Part shown: in pieces, positions 42,269 to 50,337 of the stretch
Numbering within the stretch: position 1 is the first letter of the stretch
Layout of the letters: every line of letters begins with the position of its first letter
DNA from: Phycisphaerales bacterium
GTDB taxonomy: Bacteria > Planctomycetota > Phycisphaerae > Phycisphaerales > SM1A02
Direction: 5' to 3'
Assembly: GCA_022446795.1 (NCBI GenBank)
Contig: JAKVBX010000022.1
Span: 1 to 59,270, forward strand
DNA: 59,270 bases
Notes under the pieces: model-generated
Seen by the model: only the letters and a program-made list of their open reading frames with translations
Databases searched by the model: none
Told to the model about the DNA's origin: nothing
Translations under genes and position numbers: made by a program

Positions 42269-44620
42269 TCAAATGACACCGGGCAGCAGTGGGTCTTCAG
42301 CGGTGTCTCGCAGATCCTGCAACTGTGGTAGCCCATCGATTCGTGTTGATGGGACTGGGCCGGCGGGCGAGCCATTTCCGGCGGATGACTGAATGCGATT
42401 GTGATCACTCGTGGGCCTGGCCGGATCAGTCGACTGCTCTCCTGGCGGTCTTGACTGGGTCAGCAACATCTCGCGGACCTTCTCCATGTTTGTCCGTGAT
42501 CCCTCGGTAGCCGGGTGGTCCGGGCCAAGAGCAGGATGTGCTTGACGACCGGTGTATGCCCGAGTGAAGTACGCCAGGGCTTCCTCGAGTCGCTGCTGCT
42601 TGAACCGGAGATGTCCCATCATGTTCAGTGATGTAAAGGACTCCGGGTCCTGTGGTCCCTTGATTTCCAGGCAAAGTTCCAGGCCGCGTTCCAGGAGTGG
42701 AGCAGCTTCGTCATATTCCATGAGGTCGAAGTGGAGCACGCCGAGGTTGTGGTACGCGGACTGCGTTTCCTCGTGCCGGTCGCCGAGATGCGTCTGCATT
42801 CCAGTGAGGACATCACGCAGCCATGGCTTGGCCTCGTCCCGCCGACCCTGGTTCACGAGGCAGGCACCCAGATCGTTCATGACAACGAGCGTCTTTTCGT
42901 CGTGGTCACCAAAGTGCGTTTTCGCATTCACAAGAGCTGTCTGGAGGATCGGCTCAGCCTTGCTCCAGTGGTCGCCTACAAAGTACGCATGGTGGAACTG
43001 CGCCGTCCAGAACACCTTGTGAACCAGGTGCTTCAGCTCGGGGTCTTCATCGAGAATCTCGGCATTACTTTCCGTGACCTGTGTCCAGAAGTTGTTGATG
43101 ATCTCGCTGGACAGCGCCGAATCCAGCGGCATGAAGTCATTTGCATGCTCGTAGACAGTCTTGCTCATCGAGGCAACGGCTGTCGCCAGGAGTGTCTCCA
43201 CACGCTTGGTCCTGCCGCGATCTTCCTGCTTCTTGGCTTCCAACTCAAGCCTGGAATTCTCAGCCTTGACTAGTGCGACGGTGGCGTTGTGATTGGATCT
43301 TTCGGCTTGTTCCAGGGCCAGTTCCGCTTGGGCATAAGCGATATCGGCGCGGGCTGCGAAGACGCTTGTCAGCACGACTCCGGTCAGGACCAGCAGCACG
43401 AAGCAGGCGGCGATCGTTGCCTGAGCCCGGTTGCGGGAGATCAACTTCCGGAACCGGTAAGTCCGGCTGCATGGCGCTGCTTCCAGGGCATCGCGGTTGA
43501 GATATCGTCGAATGTCATCAGCAATTGACTCCGGGGTGGAGTAGCGGCACTGCCGACGTCGACTCACCGCCTTGAGCGGGATCCAGTCGAGTTCGCGTTC
43601 CAGCAGTCGCTTCAGGCGCCTGGGGTCCAGTCGTCGCGTGCGTGCGATCTCAGCCTGGGTCGCCTCATCCAGTTGACTGAAGCGTTCGCTGGCCGATGGC
43701 GGGTCGATCTCTCGCAGCATTCGACCGGCTTCGGTTTGTCCCACGCGGTTGAGTTCACGGCGATCGAATGGTGTGCAGCCAGCGACCAGTTCGTACAGGA
43801 TGACGCCCAGGGCGTAGACGTCGGTTCGGGTATCGATGTCCTGTTCCCACCCGTTGAACTGCTCCGGGCTCATGTAGGGATCGGTTCCACCCCGGACACC
43901 GTCCCGCTGCCCGGAGGCGGCGCCCGCGAGGACCTTGGAGATCCCGAAGTCGATGATCTTGGGTTGAGGTTGGTCCCGGATGTCGGTCATCACCAGGATG
44001 TTTCCGGGCGTCAGGTCGCGGTGGACCACCAGTTTCTCGTGGGCGTATTGGACGGCTTCGCAGATCTTGATGAACAACGCCAACCGGCTCGGGATATCCA
44101 GTTCGTGCCGGTCGCAGTATGCCGTCAACGTGTTGCCATCGACATGGTCCATCGCGAACCAGAGCTGGCCGGTGGCGGTCGTGCCGGCATCTCGCACGCT
44201 GGCGATCCCGGGATGCTCCATCATGGCGAGCGTCTGTCGCTCGGACCGGAATCGATCGATGAAGGTCTGCGTGTCGATGCCGGGCTTCATGAGCTTGAGC
44301 GCGACATGGCACTTGAGCGAGGTGTGCTCGGCCAGGTAGACCACGCCCATGCCGCCGCTGCCGATGCGCCGGATGATCCGGTACTGGTCGATCATCTCGC
44401 CGCTGTCGAACCCGATGGGGGAGCCGGTGGGATTGGATGAACTGGCCTGGGTCTGCTCGGCATCGACTTCGCTGTCGGCGGCGTCGTGCGCCAGCAGTGA
44501 TTCCACGTCGGCACGGAGTTGATGATCGTCACCACAGTTTTCGTCGAGAAAGGCAGCTTGTCGATCGCCGCTGAGGTCACGGGCGTTCAGGAAGAGGTCC
44601 TTGGTTCGATTGCTGTTCAT
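42269..44620 (-). CDS. Serine/threonine protein kinase with transmembrane segment and TPR sensor
   Basis: The 783-residue kinase has a conserved 60-residue pre-kinase module (LDENCGDDHQLRADVESLL), a Hanks kinase domain (about 80-350), a transmembrane helix (about 400-422), a coiled region and kinesin light chain-type TPRs (about 560-700). Active-site residues: glycine loop IGSGGMGVV, K109, E127, catalytic D202, DFG 224-226. The catalytic loop reads HRDLTPGN with T204 where Ser/Thr kinases have lysine. The gene starts 36 bases after an ECF-like sigma gene on the same strand, the arrangement also seen at 55.7 kb. It probably phosphorylates that sigma factor or its regulators; this is inference. 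AAGGGAAG precedes the start. Confidence 0.88.
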   Translation of the reverse strand: MNSNRTKDLFLNARDLSGDRQAAFLDENCGDDHQLRADVESLLAHDAADSEVDAEQTQASSSNPTGSPIGFDSGEMIDQYRIIRRIGSGGMGVVYLAEHTSLKCHVALKLMKPGIDTQTFIDRFRSERQTLAMMEHPGIASVRDAGTTATGQLWFAMDHVDGNTLTAYCDRHELDIPSRLALFIKICEAVQYAHEKLVVHRDLTPGNILVMTDIRDQPQPKIIDFGISKVLAGAASGQRDGVRGGTDPYMSPEQFNGWEQDIDTRTDVYALGVILYELVAGCTPFDRRELNRVGQTEAGRMLREIDPPSASERFSQLDEATQAEIARTRRLDPRRLKRLLERELDWIPLKAVSRRRQCRYSTPESIADDIRRYLNRDALEAAPCSRTYRFRKLISRNRAQATIAACFVLLVLTGVVLTSVFAARADIAYAQAELALEQAERSNHNATVALVKAENSRLELEAKKQEDRGRTKRVETLLATAVASMSKTVYEHANDFMPLDSALSSEIINNFWTQVTESNAEILDEDPELKHLVHKVFWTAQFHHAYFVGDHWSKAEPILQTALVNAKTHFGDHDEKTLVVMNDLGACLVNQGRRDEAKPWLRDVLTGMQTHLGDRHEETQSAYHNLGVLHFDLMEYDEAAPLLERGLELCLEIKGPQDPESFTSLNMMGHLRFKQQRLEEALAYFTRAYTGRQAHPALGPDHPATEGSRTNMEKVREMLLTQSRPPGEQSTDPARPTSDHNRIQSSAGNGSPAGPVPSTRIDGLPQLQDLRDTAEDPLLPGVI

Positions 44621-44656
44621 GCCATCTTCCCTTGTGCTCGTCGCCAGTCGTGGGTG

Positions 44657-45250
44657 TCAGGGGGTGCGTTCATCGGGACCGCACTCGCGCCGAAGCCAGG
44701 CGGACGCAAAGTGCCAGTTGTCCCGGGCCGTTGTTTCCCCCATGTCCAGGTCAGCTGCGATCTGCCGGTAGGTGTGACCGAAGGCCCAGCGTCGCCAGAA
44801 GATCTCGAAGGCCACGGGATCGGATTCGTTCAGGCGATCCAGTGCCGAGCGGATGTGCTCCGTGTCGTTCGGCAGTTTGGTAAGCCGCTGCAGTCCGTTG
44901 GCGCCCATGGGCAGCGTGTCGATCTCGGGATACTCCCGCTCCAGGCCGCCGCCTCGCTTGATCGCTTGGCGCTTGCGGGCGTGGTCTACGAGGATTTGTC
45001 GCATGACCCGGTACGCACAGCCGTAGAAGTGCTTTCGGTCATTCCACCGGGGATTCTGTCTCGCGGCGGTGGCCACCCGTGCGTAGAGATCGCTCACCAC
45101 GATCGACGGCTGAAGGTCCGGCTGCTGGCTGTCATGGCTCAGCAGGGTGGCCGCCATGTTGCGAAGTTCGCTGTAGACCGACTCCCACAACGCATTTACG
45201 GCGTCGGGGTCATTGAGCAGCTTCGTGATGTTCCCACAGGCGGTGGACAT
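44657..45250 (-). CDS. ECF-like RNA polymerase sigma factor (Sig-70_X6 type)
   Basis: The 197-residue factor has the region 2 helix HFYGCAYRVMRQILVDHARKRQ followed by KRGGG, and a region 4 helix-turn-helix (YRQIAADLDMGETTARDNWHFASAWLRRE). This is the sigma-70_X6 pattern common in planctomycetes, in which anti-sigma factors are often replaced by protein kinases. No anti-sigma factor gene follows; a kinase gene does. It is the same length as the second sigma factor at 55693-56286. The start codon is preceded by a TAGAAC hexamer nine bases upstream, so a leaderless start is possible. Confidence 0.9.
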   Translation of the reverse strand: MSTACGNITKLLNDPDAVNALWESVYSELRNMAATLLSHDSQQPDLQPSIVVSDLYARVATAARQNPRWNDRKHFYGCAYRVMRQILVDHARKRQAIKRGGGLEREYPEIDTLPMGANGLQRLTKLPNDTEHIRSALDRLNESDPVAFEIFWRRWAFGHTYRQIAADLDMGETTARDNWHFASAWLRRECGPDERTP

Positions 45251-45568
45251 GGATGGCTAGTTCTATTCTTTGATGCGTTATCCGGGGCGGCATCCGCGGT
45301 GGTTTCAGGCATTTTTTTCGATCTTCGGCCTGTCCCCACCGGTCCTCCGTGGTGGGTGGCCGGGGGCATGGATCCGGGCAAAGAACATCCTTGTTCTTGG
45401 AAATTCGCGACAAGTTCTGCCCCTGGAGTGGCGTTCTGCGCATGCCTCCCGGGGATACCTGGTGTCTCCGCGTGATGGTGAAGTGAAGAGAAGCCCTGCG
45501 CTCAGCGTGGGGAGCGATGCCATGGATGTCGCAGGCGTTGTGCCCGGTCAACGGGCCAGGAGAGAGCT
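45251..45568. promoter_or_regulatory. 318-base divergent intergenic region with an 18-bp palindrome
   Basis: The gap between the sigma gene (minus) and the unknown gene (plus) contains AAGAACA-TCCT-TGTTCTT at 45381-45398, a perfect seven-pair inverted repeat, with a related AAGTTCT half-site at about 45411. A second inverted repeat, CCCACC...GGTGGG, lies near 45334-45355. Either could be an operator for sigma-factor control. A T-tract lies at 45311-45317. I see no gene here. Confidence 0.45.
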
Positions 45569-46111
45569 GTGCCGAGTCCTTCCAGGATCATCCTGACGAT
45601 TCTCGTCGTCGGTGTTGCGTTGGCGCAGATCTTCAGGCCCGCGGACAGGCCCTACGTGTTGCCGGTCGTCATGCCACCGCCGGTGGTGATGGTGGGGGAA
45701 GAGGCCGGCCCGTTCTTCATGACAATGCAGAAGACCGCCACCCGCGTGGTGGCCTGGTTCGACGCCCGGTCCCGCGGCGAGGAAGCGGGAGGGTGCCTGG
45801 TGTGCATGACCACGGCGAGTGAGACCGCCGTACGGGTCGATCCCACGGGTACTCGGCACAGCCGGGCGCTGGTCCTTCCATCTCGGCACGACCTGGTGCG
45901 GGTGATGGACGAGCACATCCAGTTGATCTGCTGGCCTGACGAGTTGGCGGTGAACCTGGTGGGGCGGGCGGCTCGCGTCCTCCGCCCGATACACATGAAC
46001 AAATTCCACGGGGTGCTCGTGTGCTGGAATGCCAATCATCCCGGCCCAGCAGTCGTCAACCGCGATGGTGAGATGTTCAACCTGTTCATCTCGCTGGAGG
46101 CGTGCCACTGA
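45569..46111 (+). CDS. Membrane-anchored protein of unknown function
   Basis: The 180-residue product starts at a GTG with GGAGAG five bases upstream and has one N-terminal hydrophobic segment (IILTILVVGVALAQIF), either an anchor or a signal peptide. The rest is soluble and mixed alpha/beta, with four cysteines (CLVC, C in LICW, C near VLVCW and C near the end). No family is recognised. Its reality is supported by the ribosome site and by a strong terminator 50 bases after its stop. It is divergent from the sigma factor gene and convergent with the WD40 kinase. Confidence 0.6.
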   Translation: MPSPSRIILTILVVGVALAQIFRPADRPYVLPVVMPPPVVMVGEEAGPFFMTMQKTATRVVAWFDARSRGEEAGGCLVCMTTASETAVRVDPTGTRHSRALVLPSRHDLVRVMDEHIQLICWPDELAVNLVGRAARVLRPIHMNKFHGVLVCWNANHPGPAVVNRDGEMFNLFISLEACH

Positions 46112-46161
46112 GCGGCACGTCAACGCGGTTGTCCAACACGAGTGCCATCGGGGAGATGGTA

Positions 46162-46199
46162 GAGCCGGTCCGTGCGTGCCGCGGACCGGTTCGCATTTT
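46162..46199 (+). terminator. Rho-independent terminator of the unknown membrane-anchored gene
   Basis: GAGCCGGTCC (46162-46171) pairs with GGACCGGTTC (46183-46192), and GTG/CGC extends the stem inward to 13 pairs with two G-U, loop CGTGC. GCATTTT follows on the plus strand. It is the strongest terminator in the window. Confidence 0.65.
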
Positions 46200-46221
46200 G
46201 TGGTGGGGGTAGTGGGGGCAG

Positions 46222-49200
46222 TCAGGGTGCAGCAGGTTCCGCGGTGGCGTTGGAGTTGGCCTTCTGGGTCTCTTCCAGCCACTGGCGGTACTTGGTTGCC
46301 TCGACATCCCGGATCTCTTCCAGCATCTGGCGGTACTTGGCTGCCTCGACATCGTGGCCGGCGTCGGGTTCGAGTTCGTGATGACGTTCAAGGACAGAAA
46401 CGAGTTCTCGCAGATTCGACACATCTTGAAAATCGGTCAGTTGGCAAGAACGCTTTGCCGCGCGACGTGACAGTTCGCGGAGTTCCTTCAGCACCTCGGG
46501 TGACGCCCTGAGCGGATCGTTGTCCCTGACATAACTCCAATCGCCGGAAAGCAGATGGAGCAAGAGGGGGTCATCCCAGCTATGCTGAACTTCCTGCTCG
46601 TAGGAGGCAAGAACTTCGCGATGCACCAGGCTGTTGCGTGAGTCTGCGAGCGCCATGAAAACCAGTTGATCGAGGATCGGGGCGTCGGCAGGGAAGCGGG
46701 CCTTTTCGAGATCCAGGCCTGTTGCCAACTCATCGGGAGGCCGTGCCACCAGGCGTGCGACAATTGGTTTGAGCGATTCGATTCGATCGCGTTTGGCCGC
46801 CTGCGATCGTGCCCACTGGGCAGGCGGGCGTGTTTCATACGTGCGAATCACCCCATCACTGCTGGCGGAGGCCAGGCGGGATCCGTCCGGAGAGAAGGCG
46901 AGGTCCACGATGGCATGGCGATTGCCTTCGATCAACAGGAGTTCCGCACCCAGGCGAGTGTCCCAGATCCGGACAGTCCCGTCATCGCCTCCGGAGGCGA
47001 GCCGGCGGCCGTCCGGGCTGAATGTCATTGCGCGCACGACATCTTCATGGCCCTCCAGGAGCATGCTCTCATTATGACCGCTCTGTAGATCGATACGCTG
47101 GATCGAAGTCCACCCATATCCCAGGACAGCCAGGTAGTTGCCGTCAACATCAAATGCGACAGACCTGATCGGCTCTCTTGTCCTTTTGGTCCACGCAATA
47201 GGTTCTGTATCGGGAAGTGAGTAGACGCCCTGTATGGCGAGAGTATTGTCGGTCAGGGTGAGCTCATCAATGCGAGTCTGGAAGAGGAAACCGCCTCCGG
47301 GGGCTTTGCTCATGAACCGTTCGGCCGCAATAGACAGTTCCAATTGGTTGACTTGCCCTGTCTGGAGATCATGTGCAACAACCAACGCGCCTTCATGATC
47401 CATGTGGTTTTGGCGGATCAGCAGGGTGGTTCCATCAGTGTTGAACGTGCATGTCGAGGGGTATCCGTGGGCTACTGGAAGTCGTATGGAATCAACGCCT
47501 GGTCTGGCCGAGTGGACTACAAGTTGAGCGCTATGATCACCGGCGGCATCGGACCACGTCGCCCACGTCATCCCATCCGGAGTACACGCCAGGATGTCCG
47601 CAGGCAGGCCGTTCACGACCGTGCCAGTCGGCCATTCCCAGATTCTCTTCCCTTTCCTCAGGCGGCGTCCATCTGGAGAAAATCTGGCAACGCCGGCAGG
47701 ACGTGGATAGCTGTCCAGCGGACCAAGCAACTCAAGCGTTTCGGCGTCCCATAGACGCAAGATGCCCGAGTCCGAGGAAACGATTGTCTGGCCATCCGGG
47801 CTGAAGCAGACACTGGCTCCGAATTCTGCGCTGGGGCTGAATCTGGCGTTCTGCCTGAATGCCTCGTCAAGCATCATGAGATCCCAGGTCAACATGCCCT
47901 CGTTGAATGTGGTTGCCGCGAGATGTGAACCATCAGAACTGAATGCGATTGAAGTAAGCTCAGTGTCTGAGCGTGGTCGCCATGCCACGTCTCCCGAATC
48001 TGCATCCCAGATGGTCAGTTCGGGATTGTCGACAGGCGATGAGAAGCCCGCGACAAATTGCCCGTCGGAACTCAACGCAAGGGTATCGGGCATGATCTCG
48101 GTGCCCGTGAAATCATGGACCAGGGCTTCGGTCTCTTGGCTCCAGACCCGCATGTCGCCAGTTGCATCTATTGATGCGAGCCGGCTCCCATCACCACTGA
48201 ATCGAAGCGTGTCAATACCCAGTTCATGACCTTTGCGACTTGTGATGAGGCGTTGCTGCTCGATGTCCCATGTCCGCAGTTGGCCATCCAAGCCGCCGGT
48301 GACCAGGTGGTCGCCAGTCGGGGTGAATACCAGGCTGGTGATGTCGTCTTGCGGGATTTGCCAAGTTGCTGATGGGACAATGGGCTGTCCATCTTGCCGT
48401 ACGCTGACATCATGGACTTGGGTCTTCCCGTCGCTATCGGTAAATGCCAGCCAGGTGGCATTGTCGTTGATCGCCACCCCGGTTATCTCGGAATCGTGGC
48501 GCAACCAGGCTCGCGCCCCGGGATCCTGGAGGTCAATCAGTGCTACTCGGTCAAATGCCGCGAATGCCAGGATCGACGCTGTGGAGGCGTAGTCCAGCAG
48601 GCCGCCGGCTGCATCGCCAGGCCCGACCTCAGTGGAGCAGTCAATGAAGTTCTCCGTGGTCACATTGTCATTACATCTCCAGAGGGTGACAGTGGCTTCA
48701 TGTGCAACAGCGAATAGGCCATTGTCCAAGGCCAGGATCTGGCGAGACTCTCCATCCATGGTGGCTTGGCCACTCGGAAATGGTGTGGCCACAACCTGTT
48801 TCAAGTAGCCGATCTCGAATGGAACTGACTCCCGAGGGGCAAGCAACCGGCGGGCCTGGTCCAACTTGACGCGTGCCGTTCCCGGCCGGCCCATTTTCAG
48901 GGCATGCTGGGCCTGGTACAGCCAGTATGAGTACTCGCGAGCTTCAGCAGTCAAACGAGCCTGCTCTTCCGCCTCCGCCAATTGACTGGCGAGCGTGCGT
49001 TGCTGTGCTTCTTTCGTCGCGGCATCCTCCGCCCGCGTAGTCTGTTCCTTGGCTGTCTTCGTGGCGGCTGTCGCTTCCATCCACAGGGTGAGCAGGCCGG
49101 TGGTCGCAACCAGCAGAACCAGCACGAATGAAGCGGCCGTGATCACCGGCACCTTGTTTCGCTTCATGAACTTCCTGAAGCGATACCGTCGCGTCACCGG

Positions 49201-50331
49201 TCCGGCTTCCAGGGCCTCGCCATCCAGGTAGCGCTGCACGTCTTCAGCCAGATCATCAGGTGATGCGTATCGCTCACCACGATCCTTGCGAAGTGCCTTC
49301 AGCGGAATCCATTCCAGTTCACGCCGCAGGGTGTTCTGGAGGGAACTCGTATCGGTCCCGCGAGCCTTGGCGATGGCCCTAGCCTCGTCGTTGTCAACGG
49401 ATGACAACTGCGTGCTGGGCTTGGGTGGATCCGCCTCGCGGATCGACTTCTTCATCGCTTCCTGGCCCGAGTCGCTGGTGGTTTCGCCCGAGAAGGGGAC
49501 CTGGCCACTGATCAGTTCATAGAGGATCACGCCCAGGGTGTAGACATCCGTGCGGGTGTCGATGTCATCCGATCCCCTGACCTGCTCCGGACTCATGTAG
49601 GCCAGCGTCCCCACCAGTTGCCCGATGGTGGTGTGCAGGGTCATGTCGGTGAGATCGCTGGAGATGGCCTTGGCGATCCCGAAGTCGATCACCTTGGGTT
49701 GGGGCTGGTCGTCCTCGCCCCGGGTCACCAGGATATTGCCCGGCTTGAGATCCCGATGCATGATGCCACGTTGGTGGGCATGCTGAATGGCACCGCAGAT
49801 CTTGATGAAGAGCTTCAGCCGTTGTTTCGTATCGAGTTTGTTCTCATCGCAATAGGCCAGCAGCTCCTCGCCCTTGATGTACTCCATGGCGAACCAGGGC
49901 CGACCAGTATCGGTGGCGCCGGCTTCGAGGACCTTGGCGATGCACGGATGATCCATGCGCGCCAGGGCCTGGCGCTCGGCCTGGAAACGAGCGAGGGTAT
50001 TGCGGGTATCAAAGCCGGGCTTGATGACCTTGAGGGCCACCCGTCGCTTGACGGGCACGGACTGTTCCGCGAGGTACACGGCACCCATTCCGCCGACGCC
50101 AAGGCGATCTCGAATGGTGAAGTGGGCAACCGTATCTCCGCGTTGGTATTCGCCGGCGATCCGTTCGGGTGATGGATCTCTCACGGTCGAGGATTGGTTC
50201 ACCAGCAGCGAGTCCACCTCGGCCCGGAGATCGGCATCATCTCCACACTGCTCATCCAGGTACGCGGCACGATCCTCCGGGGCCAGCTTGATGGCCTCGA
50301 CGAAGATCTGCTTGGCGCGGTGGAAGACCAT
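46222..50331 (-). CDS. Serine/threonine protein kinase with WD40 propeller sensor
   Basis: This 1369-residue kinase has the pre-kinase module (LDEQCGDDADLRAEVDSLL), a kinase domain (about 70-350; glycine loop LGVGGMGAV, K101, HRDLKPGN 192-199, DFG 216-218), a transmembrane helix (about 396-418) and an alanine-rich coiled segment. A large WD40 region (about 560-1230) follows; repeats such as FSPDGRRLASGGDDGTVRI are textbook. A helical tail (about 1240-1369) ends it. The active site is intact. The WD40 region of the gene is much AT-richer than the kinase region. It is the last of three kinase genes behind the second sigma factor, with only six bases between it and the preceding kinase. Confidence 0.9.
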   Translation of the reverse strand: MVFHRAKQIFVEAIKLAPEDRAAYLDEQCGDDADLRAEVDSLLVNQSSTVRDPSPERIAGEYQRGDTVAHFTIRDRLGVGGMGAVYLAEQSVPVKRRVALKVIKPGFDTRNTLARFQAERQALARMDHPCIAKVLEAGATDTGRPWFAMEYIKGEELLAYCDENKLDTKQRLKLFIKICGAIQHAHQRGIMHRDLKPGNILVTRGEDDQPQPKVIDFGIAKAISSDLTDMTLHTTIGQLVGTLAYMSPEQVRGSDDIDTRTDVYTLGVILYELISGQVPFSGETTSDSGQEAMKKSIREADPPKPSTQLSSVDNDEARAIAKARGTDTSSLQNTLRRELEWIPLKALRKDRGERYASPDDLAEDVQRYLDGEALEAGPVTRRYRFRKFMKRNKVPVITAASFVLVLLVATTGLLTLWMEATAATKTAKEQTTRAEDAATKEAQQRTLASQLAEAEEQARLTAEAREYSYWLYQAQHALKMGRPGTARVKLDQARRLLAPRESVPFEIGYLKQVVATPFPSGQATMDGESRQILALDNGLFAVAHEATVTLWRCNDNVTTENFIDCSTEVGPGDAAGGLLDYASTASILAFAAFDRVALIDLQDPGARAWLRHDSEITGVAINDNATWLAFTDSDGKTQVHDVSVRQDGQPIVPSATWQIPQDDITSLVFTPTGDHLVTGGLDGQLRTWDIEQQRLITSRKGHELGIDTLRFSGDGSRLASIDATGDMRVWSQETEALVHDFTGTEIMPDTLALSSDGQFVAGFSSPVDNPELTIWDADSGDVAWRPRSDTELTSIAFSSDGSHLAATTFNEGMLTWDLMMLDEAFRQNARFSPSAEFGASVCFSPDGQTIVSSDSGILRLWDAETLELLGPLDSYPRPAGVARFSPDGRRLRKGKRIWEWPTGTVVNGLPADILACTPDGMTWATWSDAAGDHSAQLVVHSARPGVDSIRLPVAHGYPSTCTFNTDGTTLLIRQNHMDHEGALVVAHDLQTGQVNQLELSIAAERFMSKAPGGGFLFQTRIDELTLTDNTLAIQGVYSLPDTEPIAWTKRTREPIRSVAFDVDGNYLAVLGYGWTSIQRIDLQSGHNESMLLEGHEDVVRAMTFSPDGRRLASGGDDGTVRIWDTRLGAELLLIEGNRHAIVDLAFSPDGSRLASASSDGVIRTYETRPPAQWARSQAAKRDRIESLKPIVARLVARPPDELATGLDLEKARFPADAPILDQLVFMALADSRNSLVHREVLASYEQEVQHSWDDPLLLHLLSGDWSYVRDNDPLRASPEVLKELRELSRRAAKRSCQLTDFQDVSNLRELVSVLERHHELEPDAGHDVEAAKYRQMLEEIRDVEATKYRQWLEETQKANSNATAEPAAP

Positions 50332-50337
50332 CGAACG

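Noticed and set aside
45548-46282. Minus-strand open frame of 244 codons over the unknown gene at 45569-46111
   Set aside because: It has no Shine-Dalgarno or hydrophobic start, it overlaps the end of the WD40 kinase gene and the terminator, and the plus-strand frame has a ribosome site, a membrane segment and a terminator.
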